Assembly: GCF_000379525.1 (NCBI RefSeq)
Contig: NZ_KB902363.1
Coordinates: 111,618 to 175,617 of the forward strand
DNA: 64,000 nucleotides
Direction: 5' to 3'
Origin: Lamprocystis purpurea DSM 4197
GTDB taxonomy: Bacteria > Pseudomonadota > Gammaproteobacteria > Chromatiales > Chromatiaceae
Every line of letters begins with the position of its first letter. The stretch's first letter is position 1. Below the pieces are notes generated by a model. That model was not told the origin of the DNA, did not search any database, and was given only the letters and a program-made list of their open reading frames with translations. The position numbers were made by a program, and so were the translations under genes. Positions 54,218 to 63,432 of this stretch are shown here, in pieces.

Positions 54218-56227
54218 TTGATATCCCGACCTTTTGAACTGGTCGCCAAGTTCGCCCCCGCCGGTGATCAGCCGGAAGCCATCCGCCGTTTGGTTGAAGG
54301 GCTGAACAATGGTGAGGCGGGCCAGACGCTGCTCGGCGTCACGGGCTCAGGCAAGACCTTCACCATCGCCAACGTCATCGCCGCGGTGCAGCGCCCGGCG
54401 CTGATCCTGGCGCCCAACAAGACCCTGGCCGCCCAGCTCTACGGCGAGATGCGCGAGTTTTTTCCACATAACGCGGTGGAATATTTCGTCTCCTACTACG
54501 ACTACTACCAGCCGGAGGCCTACATCCCGGCCAGCGATACCTACATCGAGAAGGACTCGTCGATCAACGAGCACATCGAACAGATGCGGCTGTCCGCAAC
54601 CAAGTCCCTGCTGGAGCGTCCGGATGTCATCATCGTGGCGAGTGTGTCCAGCATCTACGGCCTGGGCGATCCGGATGCCTATCTGAAGATGGTCCTGCAT
54701 CTGAGCCGCGGCGACCTGATCGATCAGCGGGCCATCCTGCGCCGGCTGGCGGATCTGCAATACCGGCGCAACGAGATCGAGCTGGCGCGCGGGACCTACC
54801 GGGTGCGCGGCGACGTGATCGACATCCACCCGGCCGAATCCGACGAGGAGGCGGTGCGCATCGAGCTGTTCGACGACGAGATCGAAGCCCTGTCCGTCTT
54901 TGATCCGCTCACCGGCGAGGTGCTGCGCAAGGTCCCGCGTTACACCGTGTTCCCCAAGACGCACTACGCCACCCCGCGCGAGACCGTGCTCAACGCCGTC
55001 GATCAGATCAAGCTGGAACTCAAGGATCGGCTGACCTGGCTGCGCGACAACAACAAGCTGGTCGAGGCGCAGCGCCTGGAGCAGCGGACCATTTTCGATA
55101 TGGAAATGATGATGGAGGTCGGCTACTGCTCAGGGATCGAGAACTACAGCCGCTATCTCTCCGGGCGCGGTCCCGGCGAACCGCCGCCCACACTCTACGA
55201 CTACCTGCCGGGCAACGCCCTGGTGGTGATCGACGAGAGCCATGTCACGGTCCCCCAACTGGGCGGCATGTACCGGGGCGACCGCTCACGCAAGGAAAAT
55301 CTGGTCGACTACGGTTTTCGGCTCCCTTCGGCGCTCGACAACCGCCCGATGCGTTTCGAGGAGTTCCAGGCCCGCCAGCCGCAGACCATCTATGTGTCGG
55401 CCACCCCGCGCGCCTATGAACTCGGCTGCTCCGGGGCCATCGTCGAGCAGGTGGTGCGCCCCACGGGCCTGGTCGACCCGGAGGTGGAAGTGCGCCCCGC
55501 GCTGAGTCAGGTGGACGATCTGCTGTCCGAGATCGGTCTGCGGGTCGCGGTCGGCGAGCGGGTGCTGGCGACCACCCTGACCAAACGCATGGCCGAGGAT
55601 CTGACCGAGTATCTGAACGAGCACGGGGTCAAGGTGCGCTATCTGCATTCGGATATCGACACCGTGGAGCGGGTGGAGATCATCCGCGATCTGCGGCTGG
55701 GTGAGTTCGATGTCCTGGTGGGCATCAACCTGCTGCGCGAGGGGCTGGACATGCCCGAGGTCTCGCTGGTGGCCATCCTCGACGCGGACAAAGAGGGGTT
55801 CCTGCGCTCCGAGGGCTCGCTGATCCAGACCATCGGCCGGGCCGCCCGCAACGCCAACGGTAAGGCGATTCTCTATGCCGACCGGATCACCGGGTCCATG
55901 GAGCGGGCCATCGGCGAGACCGAGCGGCGCCGGGCCAGGCAGGTCGCCTTCAACGCCGCGCACGGCATCACCCCCCAGACCATCCGCAAGGCGGTGGCGG
56001 ACATCCTGGAGTCGGCCATGCCTGGCGCCCCCATGAAGGCCCGCGCCTATGCCCGGGTGGCCGAGGAGATCGTCGAGTACGCCAATCTCACACCCCAGCA
56101 GATGGCGAAAAAGGTCAAGGCGCTGGAGAAGGAGATGTACGCCTATGCCAAAGACCTGGAGTTCGAGAAGGCGGCGGCCGTGCGCGATAAAATCAAGGAA
56201 TTGCAGGGGAAGGGGTTGGCGGCTTGA
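54218..56227 (+). CDS. uvrB: UvrABC system protein B
   Basis: 669 residues from a TTG start at 54218, chosen because GAGGAG lies 6 bases upstream and the protein then begins [21 protein letters not shown] as in other UvrB proteins (split as [17 protein letters not shown]); E. coli UvrB has 673. Walker A GVTGSGKT, the beta-hairpin region [25 protein letters not shown], the motif VI region TIGRAARN and the C-terminal UVR segment [14 protein letters not shown] are present. It loads onto damaged DNA and guides UvrC in excision repair. Confidence 0.96.
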   Translation: MISRPFELVAKFAPAGDQPEAIRRLVEGLNNGEAGQTLLGVTGSGKTFTIANVIAAVQRPALILAPNKTLAAQLYGEMREFFPHNAVEYFVSYYDYYQPEAYIPASDTYIEKDSSINEHIEQMRLSATKSLLERPDVIIVASVSSIYGLGDPDAYLKMVLHLSRGDLIDQRAILRRLADLQYRRNEIELARGTYRVRGDVIDIHPAESDEEAVRIELFDDEIEALSVFDPLTGEVLRKVPRYTVFPKTHYATPRETVLNAVDQIKLELKDRLTWLRDNNKLVEAQRLEQRTIFDMEMMMEVGYCSGIENYSRYLSGRGPGEPPPTLYDYLPGNALVVIDESHVTVPQLGGMYRGDRSRKENLVDYGFRLPSALDNRPMRFEEFQARQPQTIYVSATPRAYELGCSGAIVEQVVRPTGLVDPEVEVRPALSQVDDLLSEIGLRVAVGERVLATTLTKRMAEDLTEYLNEHGVKVRYLHSDIDTVERVEIIRDLRLGEFDVLVGINLLREGLDMPEVSLVAILDADKEGFLRSEGSLIQTIGRAARNANGKAILYADRITGSMERAIGETERRRARQVAFNAAHGITPQTIRKAVADILESAMPGAPMKARAYARVAEEIVEYANLTPQQMAKKVKALEKEMYAYAKDLEFEKAAAVRDKIKELQGKGLAA

Positions 56228-56333
56228 GGTCAGTGGAGTCCACGGCTTCAGCTTTGGTCAGGGGGCGCCAAGGCTGAAGCTTTGGATTCCTGGGGACGGA
56301 TGCGCTTGCCGCTCATCACCAGGCAGACCCTTG

Positions 56334-56391
56334 GTGTAGGGGCGGGTTTTAAACCCGCCCCTACGACCGGTTATCACGTTCGACGGCTATA
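56334..56391. repeat. Dispersed hairpin repeat (GGGGCGGGTTT family), copy 2
   Basis: GTAGGGGCGGGTTTTAAACC and its inverse form a perfect hairpin arm pair, followed by CGGTTATCAC and GGCTATA, matching copy 1 at 31840 in inverse orientation. It lies between convergent uvrB and the LEA14 gene and overlaps the last codons of the latter, where it may act as a two-way terminator. Confidence 0.7.
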
Positions 56392-56879
56392 CTCAGCAAC
56401 GCCTTCGGGTCAATCTGACCGGACCAGCGATACGGGAGCGGCAAGAGCCCGTTCGCGAGGCTGGCCGTGCCGGAGACGGTCCAGTCGAGTGGACGATCCT
56501 TCAGTGCCAGGGCCGGGAGTTGTCGGGTGATACCCAGCAGGCTGCCGACGACCTCCACGTCGGCCAGCGCGGTGCCCAGCGGCGGGATCTGCCGATCGAG
56601 TTGACTGGATCCCTGCGCCAGTTCGTTCCCTTCCAGCGTGATGCGGTAGGTCAGACCCTTGATCGGCAAGGTCCGGTCGTTGGGATTCCGGACCGTCAGG
56701 TTAACGATGAACACCTGGCGCAGCAGGGTCAGCTCTTTGATCTTCAGTCCGGTCAGCGCGACCTCGGGCGCGATCCAGGGTTTGGTCAGGCTGGCGCAGC
56801 CGCTGATCAGGGCGATGACCAGAGCGAAGCTCAGGAGGATGCTCGGGGTGGGTGTGAGGCGGGACCTCGGTTGGCTCAT
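56361..56879 (-). CDS. LEA14/WHy-domain lipoprotein
   Basis: 172 residues from ATG 56879. A lipoprotein signal with lipobox ISGC (Cys about residue 27) is followed by a water-stress/LEA type 2 domain: ALTGLKIKELTLLRQVFIVN (split as LRQVFIVNLTVRNPNDRTLP), IKGLTYRITLEGNELAQGSS. Such lipoproteins are probably envelope-stress proteins; the exact role is unknown. The last about 10 codons lie in a dispersed hairpin repeat. Confidence 0.85.
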   Translation of the reverse strand: MSQPRSRLTPTPSILLSFALVIALISGCASLTKPWIAPEVALTGLKIKELTLLRQVFIVNLTVRNPNDRTLPIKGLTYRITLEGNELAQGSSQLDRQIPPLGTALADVEVVGSLLGITRQLPALALKDRPLDWTVSGTASLANGLLPLPYRWSGQIDPKALLSIAVERDNRS

Positions 56880-57190
56880 CGCGTCTACTCCAGTCTTCGC
56901 TTGGTGCGCAGTTGGTTGAGGGTCGATTCCGCGTCCAGGGTTGCCTGGGAGCATCCCGGGCTGCAGACGCCGACGCGGTCGGGGTGCCGCGGTGCGGTCG
57001 ATGGTCAAGGCTGGCCTCGCGGGGATGACGGTTTCGGAGTGCCGGACATACCGTTCTCAACGTGACATGAGCGATCGAAAAAATAAAATTAATCAGTTGC
57101 TTAGAGCCGAGAAAGAACTGGTTTCCAGTGTACGCGACTCTCCGAAAATAGCTTGAAGTAGTTAACGTCATTCGTTAACATCTTTTGAAA

Positions 57191-57535
57191 ATGGACATAG
57201 CCTTTCGCACCACCAAGTTGGGCAAGGAGTGCCGCGAGGCGCGGAGGCTGCAAGTGGTCCACGGCGAGCGGCGTGCCCGGCTCATCACGCGGCGCATACA
57301 GGAACTGCGCGCTGCCGACAATCTGGGCGATCTCTGGCCCCCTTACAGCGGTCCTGGTCGATGCCATGAGCTGATCGGGGATCGTGCCGGTCAGTTGAGT
57401 CTCGATCTGGACCATCCCTACCGACTGATCTTCGAACCGAACCACGACCCCCGGCCGCTACGCGCAGAAGGCGGCCTCGACTGGTCGCTGGTGACCTCCG
57501 TTCGCATCAATGGCGTGGAGGATACACATGATTAG
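57191..57535 (+). CDS. higB: HigB/RelE-type toxin
   Basis: 114 residues (MDIAFRTTKLGKECREARRL). The RelE-superfamily pattern is visible: TKLGKECREARRLQVVHGER (start), GDLWPPYSGPGRCHELIGDR and LDHPYRLIFEP. The family cleaves mRNA at the ribosome. Its stop overlaps the antitoxin start by 8 bases, the usual HigBA order (toxin first). The promoter region lies in 57010-57190. The gene looks intact although its partner is damaged. Confidence 0.85.
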   Translation: MDIAFRTTKLGKECREARRLQVVHGERRARLITRRIQELRAADNLGDLWPPYSGPGRCHELIGDRAGQLSLDLDHPYRLIFEPNHDPRPLRAEGGLDWSLVTSVRINGVEDTHD

Positions 57536-58252
57536 CATAACTGAATTTGATCCCGACTACGTTGTCCCCCCGGGAGAGATCCTGATGGAATATCTGGACT
57601 CACTCGGGATGACCCAGCGCGACTTGGCCGCTCGCACGGGCTTGACCCCGAAGACCGTCAACGAGATTGTCCAGGGCAAGGCCCCGATTACCGCCGAGAC
57701 TGCGCTCAAGCTGGAGCGGGTGCTGGGTCGTCCGGCCCACTTCTGGCAGAATCTGGAAAGTCTTTACCAGGCGGCGCGGGTGCGCGAGCAAGAGCAGGCC
57801 CACCTGGTCGGTGACCTGGACTGGCTAAAGCGTCTACCGGTGCCACCCGCTGGCTGACTCCGGACAAGGCGCTGATTCAGCTTAGTCTGCGCTACAAGTC
57901 AGACGACCACCTGTGGTTCACCTTTTTCCACGAGGCCGGCCACGTTCTGCTTCATGGCAAGCGTGCCGTGTTTATTGAGGGCGACGGTGCCGCGGACGAG
58001 AAGGAGCACGAGGCGAACCGATTCGCCGCGGATCTGCTGATCCCGCCTGCCGCATGGCGCAGCTTACTTGCGACTGGCCGGCCGAACCTGGCACAGGTGC
58101 AGGCGTTTGCGCGGACAATCGGCATTGCCCCCGGCATCGTGGTCGGGCGACTGCAGAAGGAAGGCGTGTTCGACCATAAAATCGGAAACCGCCTCAAGCG
58201 CCGTTTGTGCTGGGGAACCCCGTGCCCGGAGTCCGTGGAATCCGCGGGGTAA
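57528..58252 (+). pseudogene. higA: higA-type HTH/ImmA-IrrE antitoxin gene with internal deletion
   Basis: The first 109 codons (57528-57857) encode an XRE helix-turn-helix (SLGMTQRDLAARTGLTPKTV) and end abruptly at DWLKRLPVPPAG. In another frame from 57839, GATRWLTPDKALIQLSLRYK, HEAGHVLLHGKR and EANRFAADLLIPP continue as an ImmA/IrrE metallopeptidase domain with its HEAGH zinc motif. Full-length relatives of about 370 residues have both halves joined by a linker of roughly 130 residues, which is missing. The HTH half could still bind HigB and the operator. Confidence 0.8.
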
Positions 58253-58313
58253 GTTGTTATTGCCGAGTCGGTCGTCGTTGTAGTGCCAATTTCAACGGGA
58301 GGAAGGAGCAACC

Positions 58314-58510
58314 GTTACGCCTACCCCAGTCCGCCTGCCGGAGACCCACCGTCTTGACCAGATCCTGCCTGCCGGTCGCGAGGGCGGCTTGGAGTTCGCG
58401 CGCGTTGTCGATTTGCTCCTGTTCCACGAGGCGCGCCGCCAAGGCCGCAACCTGACCCTGTTCAGCGATCGTGCGGGCGACTATCGTCCACCGAATCCCG
58501 CGCCGCCGTT
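58314..58510 (+). pseudogene. 5' fragment of an unrecognised gene with lost start codon
   Basis: TPTPVRLPETHRLDQILPAG, GGLEFARVVDLLLFHEARRQ and LFSDRAGDY form a continuous, protein-like frame. AGGAG is correctly spaced before GTT at 58314, where a start codon would be expected. The frame enters a dispersed repeat (TTGTCCACCCTACG) at about 58518. I do not assign a family with confidence. Confidence 0.4.
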
Positions 58511-58578
58511 GGTGGACTGCGCTGCGCTTGTCCACCCTACGATGGCGCACGGCCGGAACAATGACCAAGGCCCGCCGG

Positions 58579-59925
58579 TCAATCCTCCACCGGCTCAGCC
58601 CACAAATCATGGTCTCCCGAGTCGGTGACGATCACTTCGACGAAGTCGCCGGGGTCCAGCTCCCAGGCGCCGGGGATGATGATCACGCCGTCGATTTCGG
58701 GGGCGTCGCCGGGGCCGCGGGCGATGACCTCGGCATCGTCCACCGTATCCACCAGGACGGTGAGGCGCTGGCCGATCCGCGCGGCGAGTTTGTCGCGGCT
58801 GATCTCGGCCTGGACGTCCATGAACCGGCCCAGGCGCTCCAGTTTGACGTCCTCCGGCACCGGATCGGGTAAGGCGTTGGCCGCCGCCCCGGCGACCGCC
58901 GAATAGGGGAAGCAGCCGACCCGGTCGAGCCGCGCCGCGCGGATGAAGTCGAGCAGGGTTTCGAATTCGGCATCGGTCTCGCCGGGAAAGCCGACGATGA
59001 AGGTGCTGCGCAGGACCAGGTCCGGGCACTGGGCGCGCCAGCGGGCGAGACGTTCCAGCACGCGCTCGGCGGCGGCGGGTCGGTGCATCGCCTTGAGCAC
59101 CCGCTCCGACCCGTGCTGCAGCGGCATGTCCAGATAGGGCAGGATCACGCCGTCCGCCATCAGCGGGATCAGGTCGTCCACATGAGGGTAGGGGTAAACA
59201 TAGTGCATCCGCACCCAGGCGGGCAGTTCGCCCAGGGTGCGCGCCAGGGTGACCAGGTCGGTGGTCAGCGGCCGGCCCTTCCAGAAGTCCGGCCGATAGC
59301 GCAGGTCCAGGCCATAGGCGCTGGTGTCCTGGGCGATGACCAGCAATTCTCGCACGCCGGCCTCCACCAGCCGTTCGGCCTCGGTCAGGATTGCGCCGAT
59401 GGGGCGGCTGGCCAGGTCACCGCGCAGGCTGGGGATGATGCAGAAAGTGCAGCGGTGGTTGCAGCCCTCGGAGATCTTGAGATAGGCGTAATGGCGCGGG
59501 GTGAGTCGCACCCCCTGGGGTGGGACCAGACTCTGGAAGGGGTCATGCGGGGCCGGCAGTTCCCGATGGACCGCGGCCATCACGGCGTCCAAATCATGCG
59601 GCCCGGTGATGGCGAGCACTCGCGGGTAGGCGTCGCGGATCAGCTCGGCGCGGGCGCCCAGACAGCCGGTGACGATCACCTGGCCGTGCTCGCTGAGAGC
59701 CTCGCCGATCGCTTCCAGTGACTCCTCCACCGCGGCGTCGATGAAGCCGCAGGTGTTGATGATGACCAGATCGGCCCCGTCGTAGCTCGGCGTGATGCCG
59801 TAGCCCTCGGCGCGTAGTTGGGTGAGGATGTGTTCCGAGTCCACGGTCGCCTTGGGACATCCCAGGCTGACGAACCCGATGCGGGGCGGGCGGGTAGGAA
59901 CCGCGCTGGAATCAAGAGAGGTCAC
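58579..59925 (-). CDS. rimO: Ribosomal protein uS12 methylthiotransferase
   Basis: 448 residues from GTG 59925 with GGGAG upstream. The N-terminal UPF0004 domain has the three cluster cysteines in SLGCPKA, NTCGFI and TGCLGA. The radical SAM motif is [13 protein letters not shown] domain ends the protein ([20 protein letters not shown], split as [14 protein letters not shown]). It adds a methylthio group to Asp88 of S12. An open frame extends upstream but does not match the family. Confidence 0.96.
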   Translation of the reverse strand: MTSLDSSAVPTRPPRIGFVSLGCPKATVDSEHILTQLRAEGYGITPSYDGADLVIINTCGFIDAAVEESLEAIGEALSEHGQVIVTGCLGARAELIRDAYPRVLAITGPHDLDAVMAAVHRELPAPHDPFQSLVPPQGVRLTPRHYAYLKISEGCNHRCTFCIIPSLRGDLASRPIGAILTEAERLVEAGVRELLVIAQDTSAYGLDLRYRPDFWKGRPLTTDLVTLARTLGELPAWVRMHYVYPYPHVDDLIPLMADGVILPYLDMPLQHGSERVLKAMHRPAAAERVLERLARWRAQCPDLVLRSTFIVGFPGETDAEFETLLDFIRAARLDRVGCFPYSAVAGAAANALPDPVPEDVKLERLGRFMDVQAEISRDKLAARIGQRLTVLVDTVDDAEVIARGPGDAPEIDGVIIIPGAWELDPGDFVEVIVTDSGDHDLWAEPVED

Positions 59926-60252
59926 GGGAACTCCCGGCAGGGTGGAGGAAAGTGCCCTGAGCCTTGGGCAATCGTCTATGGTATTGGTAGGAGGTACAGG
60001 AAACAAAGGCCCGCGCGCGAAATACTTGTTCGCGCGGGCTTGCCCTCGCACGCTGATTCGGTAAGCATAGCGCTCGCCCGTGGGCTACGCTTGACACTGG
60101 GCCGTGGTACAGCGGTATCGCGGGAGGACACCCCCAAGGACGGGGCGCGTGGGTACCGGACGATAACGGCGCCTGATCCTGTCACCGAAAGAGGACCTGC
60201 CCTCGCGCCACGGGGCCGGCCTCGGAAGTTCACTCGGCGTACGGTCACCATA

Positions 60253-60390
60253 ATGAAAAACTGCAATCTCTGTAAATACAGCAAGGTCTGTAATGACCTG
60301 CCCGGTGTTTGTATTCTCCTGCCCTACCTGGCGATCACGGTCGTGGTCGTGTCGTTGGGCTATCTGTTCGTCACCCAGGAACTGATGTAG
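60253..60390 (+). CDS. Small Cys-rich single-pass membrane protein
   Basis: 45 residues: MKNCNLCKYSKVCNDLPGVC followed by a transmembrane segment ILLPYLAITVVVVSLGYLF. Four cysteines in the first 20 residues (CxxC, then two more) could bind a metal or cluster. Protein-like composition, a compact cysteine pattern and a following hairpin support a real gene. The 250 bases before it hold no other gene. Confidence 0.6.
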   Translation: MKNCNLCKYSKVCNDLPGVCILLPYLAITVVVVSLGYLFVTQELM

Positions 60391-60407
60391 CAGCGATGGG
60401 GTCGCCG

Positions 60408-60436
60408 CGCGGTGTCCGGTTCATCCGGACACCGCG
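60408..60436 (+). terminator. Stem-loop after the small Cys-rich gene
   Basis: GCGGTGTCCGG and CCGGACACCGC form a perfect 11-bp stem with a 5-base loop (TTCAT), 18 bases after the stop. There is no T-run, so it may be a processing or pause site instead of a classical terminator. Confidence 0.5.
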
Positions 60437-60466
60437 TCGACGACCCTGCCATGCGACCGCTCGCTC

Positions 60467-60916
60467 ATGCCGACACCTGCGCAGATCGCCCCCGGCTGTT
60501 CCCTGGTGATGCACCTGGAAGTGCGTTTTCACGACGGCTTCGTTGGTTTTTCCACCTTCGATCAGGAGCCGATCACCTGTCGTCTGGGCGATGGCACCCT
60601 GGCCGCGGGGATGGAGGCTGCGCTGCTGGGTCTCGCTACGGGTGAGGACCACCTGATCCTGGCCAGCGGGTCCGAGTTGTTCGCCGAGTATGACCCGGAC
60701 AATCGTCACTGGTTGCCCGTGAGTGACTTTCCGCCGGATCTGGACCCCGCACCGGGCCAGGTGGTCGCCTTCACGACTCCGGCCGGGCACGAGACCAGCG
60801 GACTGGTGCTCGAACGCGAGGGGGAGGGTGCGGCCGGGCGGGTGCGGGTCGACTTCAACCATCCCTTTGCCGGCCGTTCGCTGGCCTTGCGGGTGCGTAT
60901 CCTGTCGGTCGCCTGA
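60467..60916 (+). CDS. fkpB: FKBP-type peptidyl-prolyl cis-trans isomerase, SlpA/FkpB type
   Basis: 149 residues, with CRLGDGTLAAGMEAALLGLA and GSELFAEYDPDN typical of the SlyD/FkpB branch (FKBP domain with an inserted flap). It isomerises prolyl bonds in the cytoplasm. Placement just upstream of ispH (104-base gap) is the same as in E. coli and supports the FkpB name. Confidence 0.92.
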   Translation: MPTPAQIAPGCSLVMHLEVRFHDGFVGFSTFDQEPITCRLGDGTLAAGMEAALLGLATGEDHLILASGSELFAEYDPDNRHWLPVSDFPPDLDPAPGQVVAFTTPAGHETSGLVLEREGEGAAGRVRVDFNHPFAGRSLALRVRILSVA

Positions 60917-61020
60917 CCGCGGTCAGTCAGAGACTGACGATGCGGCCGCCGGCGGCGGCCGGATTGCCCCATAATGTCTGACTTCTTCTATCACCCAATC
61001 TTCGCCTATCCTCTGTTGCC

Positions 61021-61971
61021 ATGGACATACTCCTCGCCAATCCCCGCGGTTTCTGTGCCGGTGTCGACCGCGCCATCGCCATCGTCGAGCGCGTGCTCGA
61101 CCTCTATGGTGCCCCGATCTATGTGCGACACGAAGTGGTTCACAACCGCTTCGTCGTGGACGGGCTGAAGCAGCGCGGCGCCATCTTCGTCGAGGAACTG
61201 GATCAGATTCCGGACGGGGCCACGGTCATCTTCAGCGCCCACGGGGTCGCCCAGCAGGTGCGGGCGCAGGCGCAGGCGCGCGGGCTCCGGGTCTTCGATG
61301 CCACCTGTCCGCTGGTGACCAAGGTCCATCTGGAGGTGGCGCGGCACTGCAAGGCCGGCGATGAACTGGTCCTGATCGGTCACCGCGGCCACCCGGAGGT
61401 CGAGGGCACCATGGGCCAATGCCAGACCGACGGCGGGCTCATCCACCTGGTGGAGTCGGTGGAGGATGTCGCCGGCCTGCCGGTGCGCGACCCGGAGCAC
61501 CTGGCTTACGTGACGCAAACCACGCTCTCGGTCGACGACACGGCGGGGATCATTGCGGCGTTGCGCGAGCGCTTCCCCAAGATCGAGGGTCCCAAGCGCA
61601 GCGACATCTGCTATGCCACCCAGAACCGTCAGGACGCCGTGAAGACGCTGGCGGCGCGGTGCGACCTGTTGCTGGTGGTCGGTTCAGCCAACAGCTCCAA
61701 TTCGAACCGCCTGCGGGAACTGGCGCACAAGCAGGGCTGCGCGGCCTATCTGATCGACGGCCCGGACGACATCCGCCGGGACTGGCTGGAACAGGCGCCG
61801 CGGGTGGGCCTGACCGCCGGCGCATCCGCTCCCGAAATCCTGGTGGAGCAGGTCATCGCCCGCCTGCGTGAGTGGGGTGCCGGGAGCGTGGAAGAACAAT
61901 CAGGCATTCGTGAACAGGTGGTCTTCAGCCTGCCGCGCGAACTGGCGGCAGCCGGCGCGGCCGAGGGCTGA
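61021..61971 (+). CDS. ispH: 4-hydroxy-3-methylbut-2-enyl diphosphate reductase
   Basis: 316 residues. The three iron-sulfur cysteines are in [24 protein letters not shown] and [11 protein letters not shown]. The substrate-binding residues include [21 protein letters not shown] and [10 protein letters not shown]. It makes IPP and DMAPP in the last step of the MEP pathway, needed for ubiquinone (see ubiG) and carotenoids. ATG 61021 is family-like. Confidence 0.97.
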   Translation: MDILLANPRGFCAGVDRAIAIVERVLDLYGAPIYVRHEVVHNRFVVDGLKQRGAIFVEELDQIPDGATVIFSAHGVAQQVRAQAQARGLRVFDATCPLVTKVHLEVARHCKAGDELVLIGHRGHPEVEGTMGQCQTDGGLIHLVESVEDVAGLPVRDPEHLAYVTQTTLSVDDTAGIIAALRERFPKIEGPKRSDICYATQNRQDAVKTLAARCDLLLVVGSANSSNSNRLRELAHKQGCAAYLIDGPDDIRRDWLEQAPRVGLTAGASAPEILVEQVIARLREWGAGSVEEQSGIREQVVFSLPRELAAAGAAEG

Positions 61972-62128
61972 TGGTGGATGCGCTGCGCTTATCCACCCTA
62001 CAAGACCGGCTCAGCTGTAGGGTGGATAAGGCGCGCCGCTCGATGTCAGGATCCCGATACATCGGTCGTGCGCGCCGCATCCACCAGGGGGTCGCGCGAG
62101 GCCGCCCGAACTTGGAATTGCTGGTACT
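61972..62128. repeat. Dispersed GGTGGATAAGG-type repeat between ispH and thiO
   Basis: GGTGGATGCGCTGCGC, CTGTAGGGTGGATAAGGCGC and GCGCCGCATCCACC, ending with GCCGCCCGAACTTGGAATTG, matching the elements at 22202 and 26866. It starts within 2 bases of the ispH stop. Confidence 0.75.
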
Positions 62129-62152
62129 GATCCAGGCATTGGACACTGAGCG

Positions 62153-63238
62153 ATGAGCGATATCCTCGTCATCGGCGGCGGCATCATCGGTTTGCTGACC
62201 GCCCGCGAGCTGGTGCAGGGCGGGGCCGCGGTCACCCTGATCGAAATGGGCCGGACCGGCCGCGAGTCTTCCTGGGCCGGCGGCGGCATCGTGTCTCCGC
62301 TCTACCCCTGGCGCTACCCGGATGCGGTCACCGCGCTCGTGCGCTGGAGTCAGCAGGTCTACCCCGACCTGTGCGCGGCGCTCCATGAGGCATCCGGCAT
62401 CGACCCCGAGTTCACGCCGAACGGGCTCCTGATCCTGGACACCGAAGAACGCGCTCAGGCGCTCGCCTGGGCCGCCCGCCAGGGCGACGAAGTCCAGGTC
62501 ATCGAGGGGCCGGCGGTGCGCGCGCTCGAACCTGAACTGGGCCTGCGCCCATCCCAAGCCCTGCGCTTCCCGGCGGTCGCGAATGTCCGCAATCCGCGTC
62601 TGGCCAAAGCCGCCCGGCGGGCCCTGGATGGGTACCTGCGGCTGCGTGAGCAGGAAGAGGTGCTCGACATCCTGGTCGCGCACGGACACATTCAGGGTGT
62701 GCGCACGACGCAGGGCGTAATCCACGCCGATCAAGTCATCGTTTGCGCCGGCGCCTGGACCGGGCGGCTCCTGAGTCAATTCTGCCGGCCGCCGGCCATT
62801 GCGCCGGTGCGCGGGCAAATGATCCTCTTCCAGGCGCGGCCGGGCCAAGTGCGTCACACCACACTTTACCGTGATCGGTACGTCATCCCGCGCCGGGACG
62901 GACGCGTCCTGGTCGGCAGCACCCTGGAGCATACGGGCTTCGTCAAGGCGACTACCGCCGAGGCCAGAGACGCGCTCCACCGCAGCGCCATCGAACTGTT
63001 TCCCCTGCTTGAACAAGCGCCCATGGAAACGCACTGGTCCGGGTTGCGCCCTGGTGCCCCGAGCGGCATCCCCTACATCGGCGCCTACCCCGGCACCACC
63101 GGGCTCTATGTCAACGCCGGCCATTACCGCAACGGCGTGGTCACCGCCCCAGCCTCCGCCCGGCTGGCCGCCGATCTGCTGCTGGGGCGCGTGCCCAGCA
63201 TCGACCCCGCGCCCTACGCGCTGGAAGCCCCGCGCTGA
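62153..63238 (+). CDS. thiO: Glycine oxidase ThiO-type FAD-dependent oxidoreductase
   Basis: 361 residues. FAD-binding GxGxxG is ILVIGGGIIGLLTARELV; ESSWAGGGIVSPLYPWRYP, VRGQMILF and HYRNGVVTAPASA match ThiO. It oxidises glycine to iminoglycine for thiazole synthesis. The length is normal. Its upstream neighbour is ispH, with a repeat in the gap; the tRNA-Thr gene follows. Confidence 0.88.
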   Translation: MSDILVIGGGIIGLLTARELVQGGAAVTLIEMGRTGRESSWAGGGIVSPLYPWRYPDAVTALVRWSQQVYPDLCAALHEASGIDPEFTPNGLLILDTEERAQALAWAARQGDEVQVIEGPAVRALEPELGLRPSQALRFPAVANVRNPRLAKAARRALDGYLRLREQEEVLDILVAHGHIQGVRTTQGVIHADQVIVCAGAWTGRLLSQFCRPPAIAPVRGQMILFQARPGQVRHTTLYRDRYVIPRRDGRVLVGSTLEHTGFVKATTAEARDALHRSAIELFPLLEQAPMETHWSGLRPGAPSGIPYIGAYPGTTGLYVNAGHYRNGVVTAPASARLAADLLLGRVPSIDPAPYALEAPR

Positions 63239-63316
63239 ACCGCGACGCGAGATGTTAGATGTTTCGGTTTGCGTTGAGGTAGACGACTGCTTCCCTTATA
63301 ATCAGCGGTCCGATGC

Positions 63317-63392
<76 letters not shown>

Positions 63393-63400
63393 ATAAAACA

Positions 63401-63432
63401 AGGGCTTACCGGAAACGGTAGGCCCTTTTTCT
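63401..63432 (+). terminator. Factor-independent terminator of tRNA-Thr
   Basis: AAGGGCTTACC and GGTAGGCCCTT form a stem with one T-G contact around a short GGAAAC loop, followed directly by a T-run. This is a classical terminator. Confidence 0.88.
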
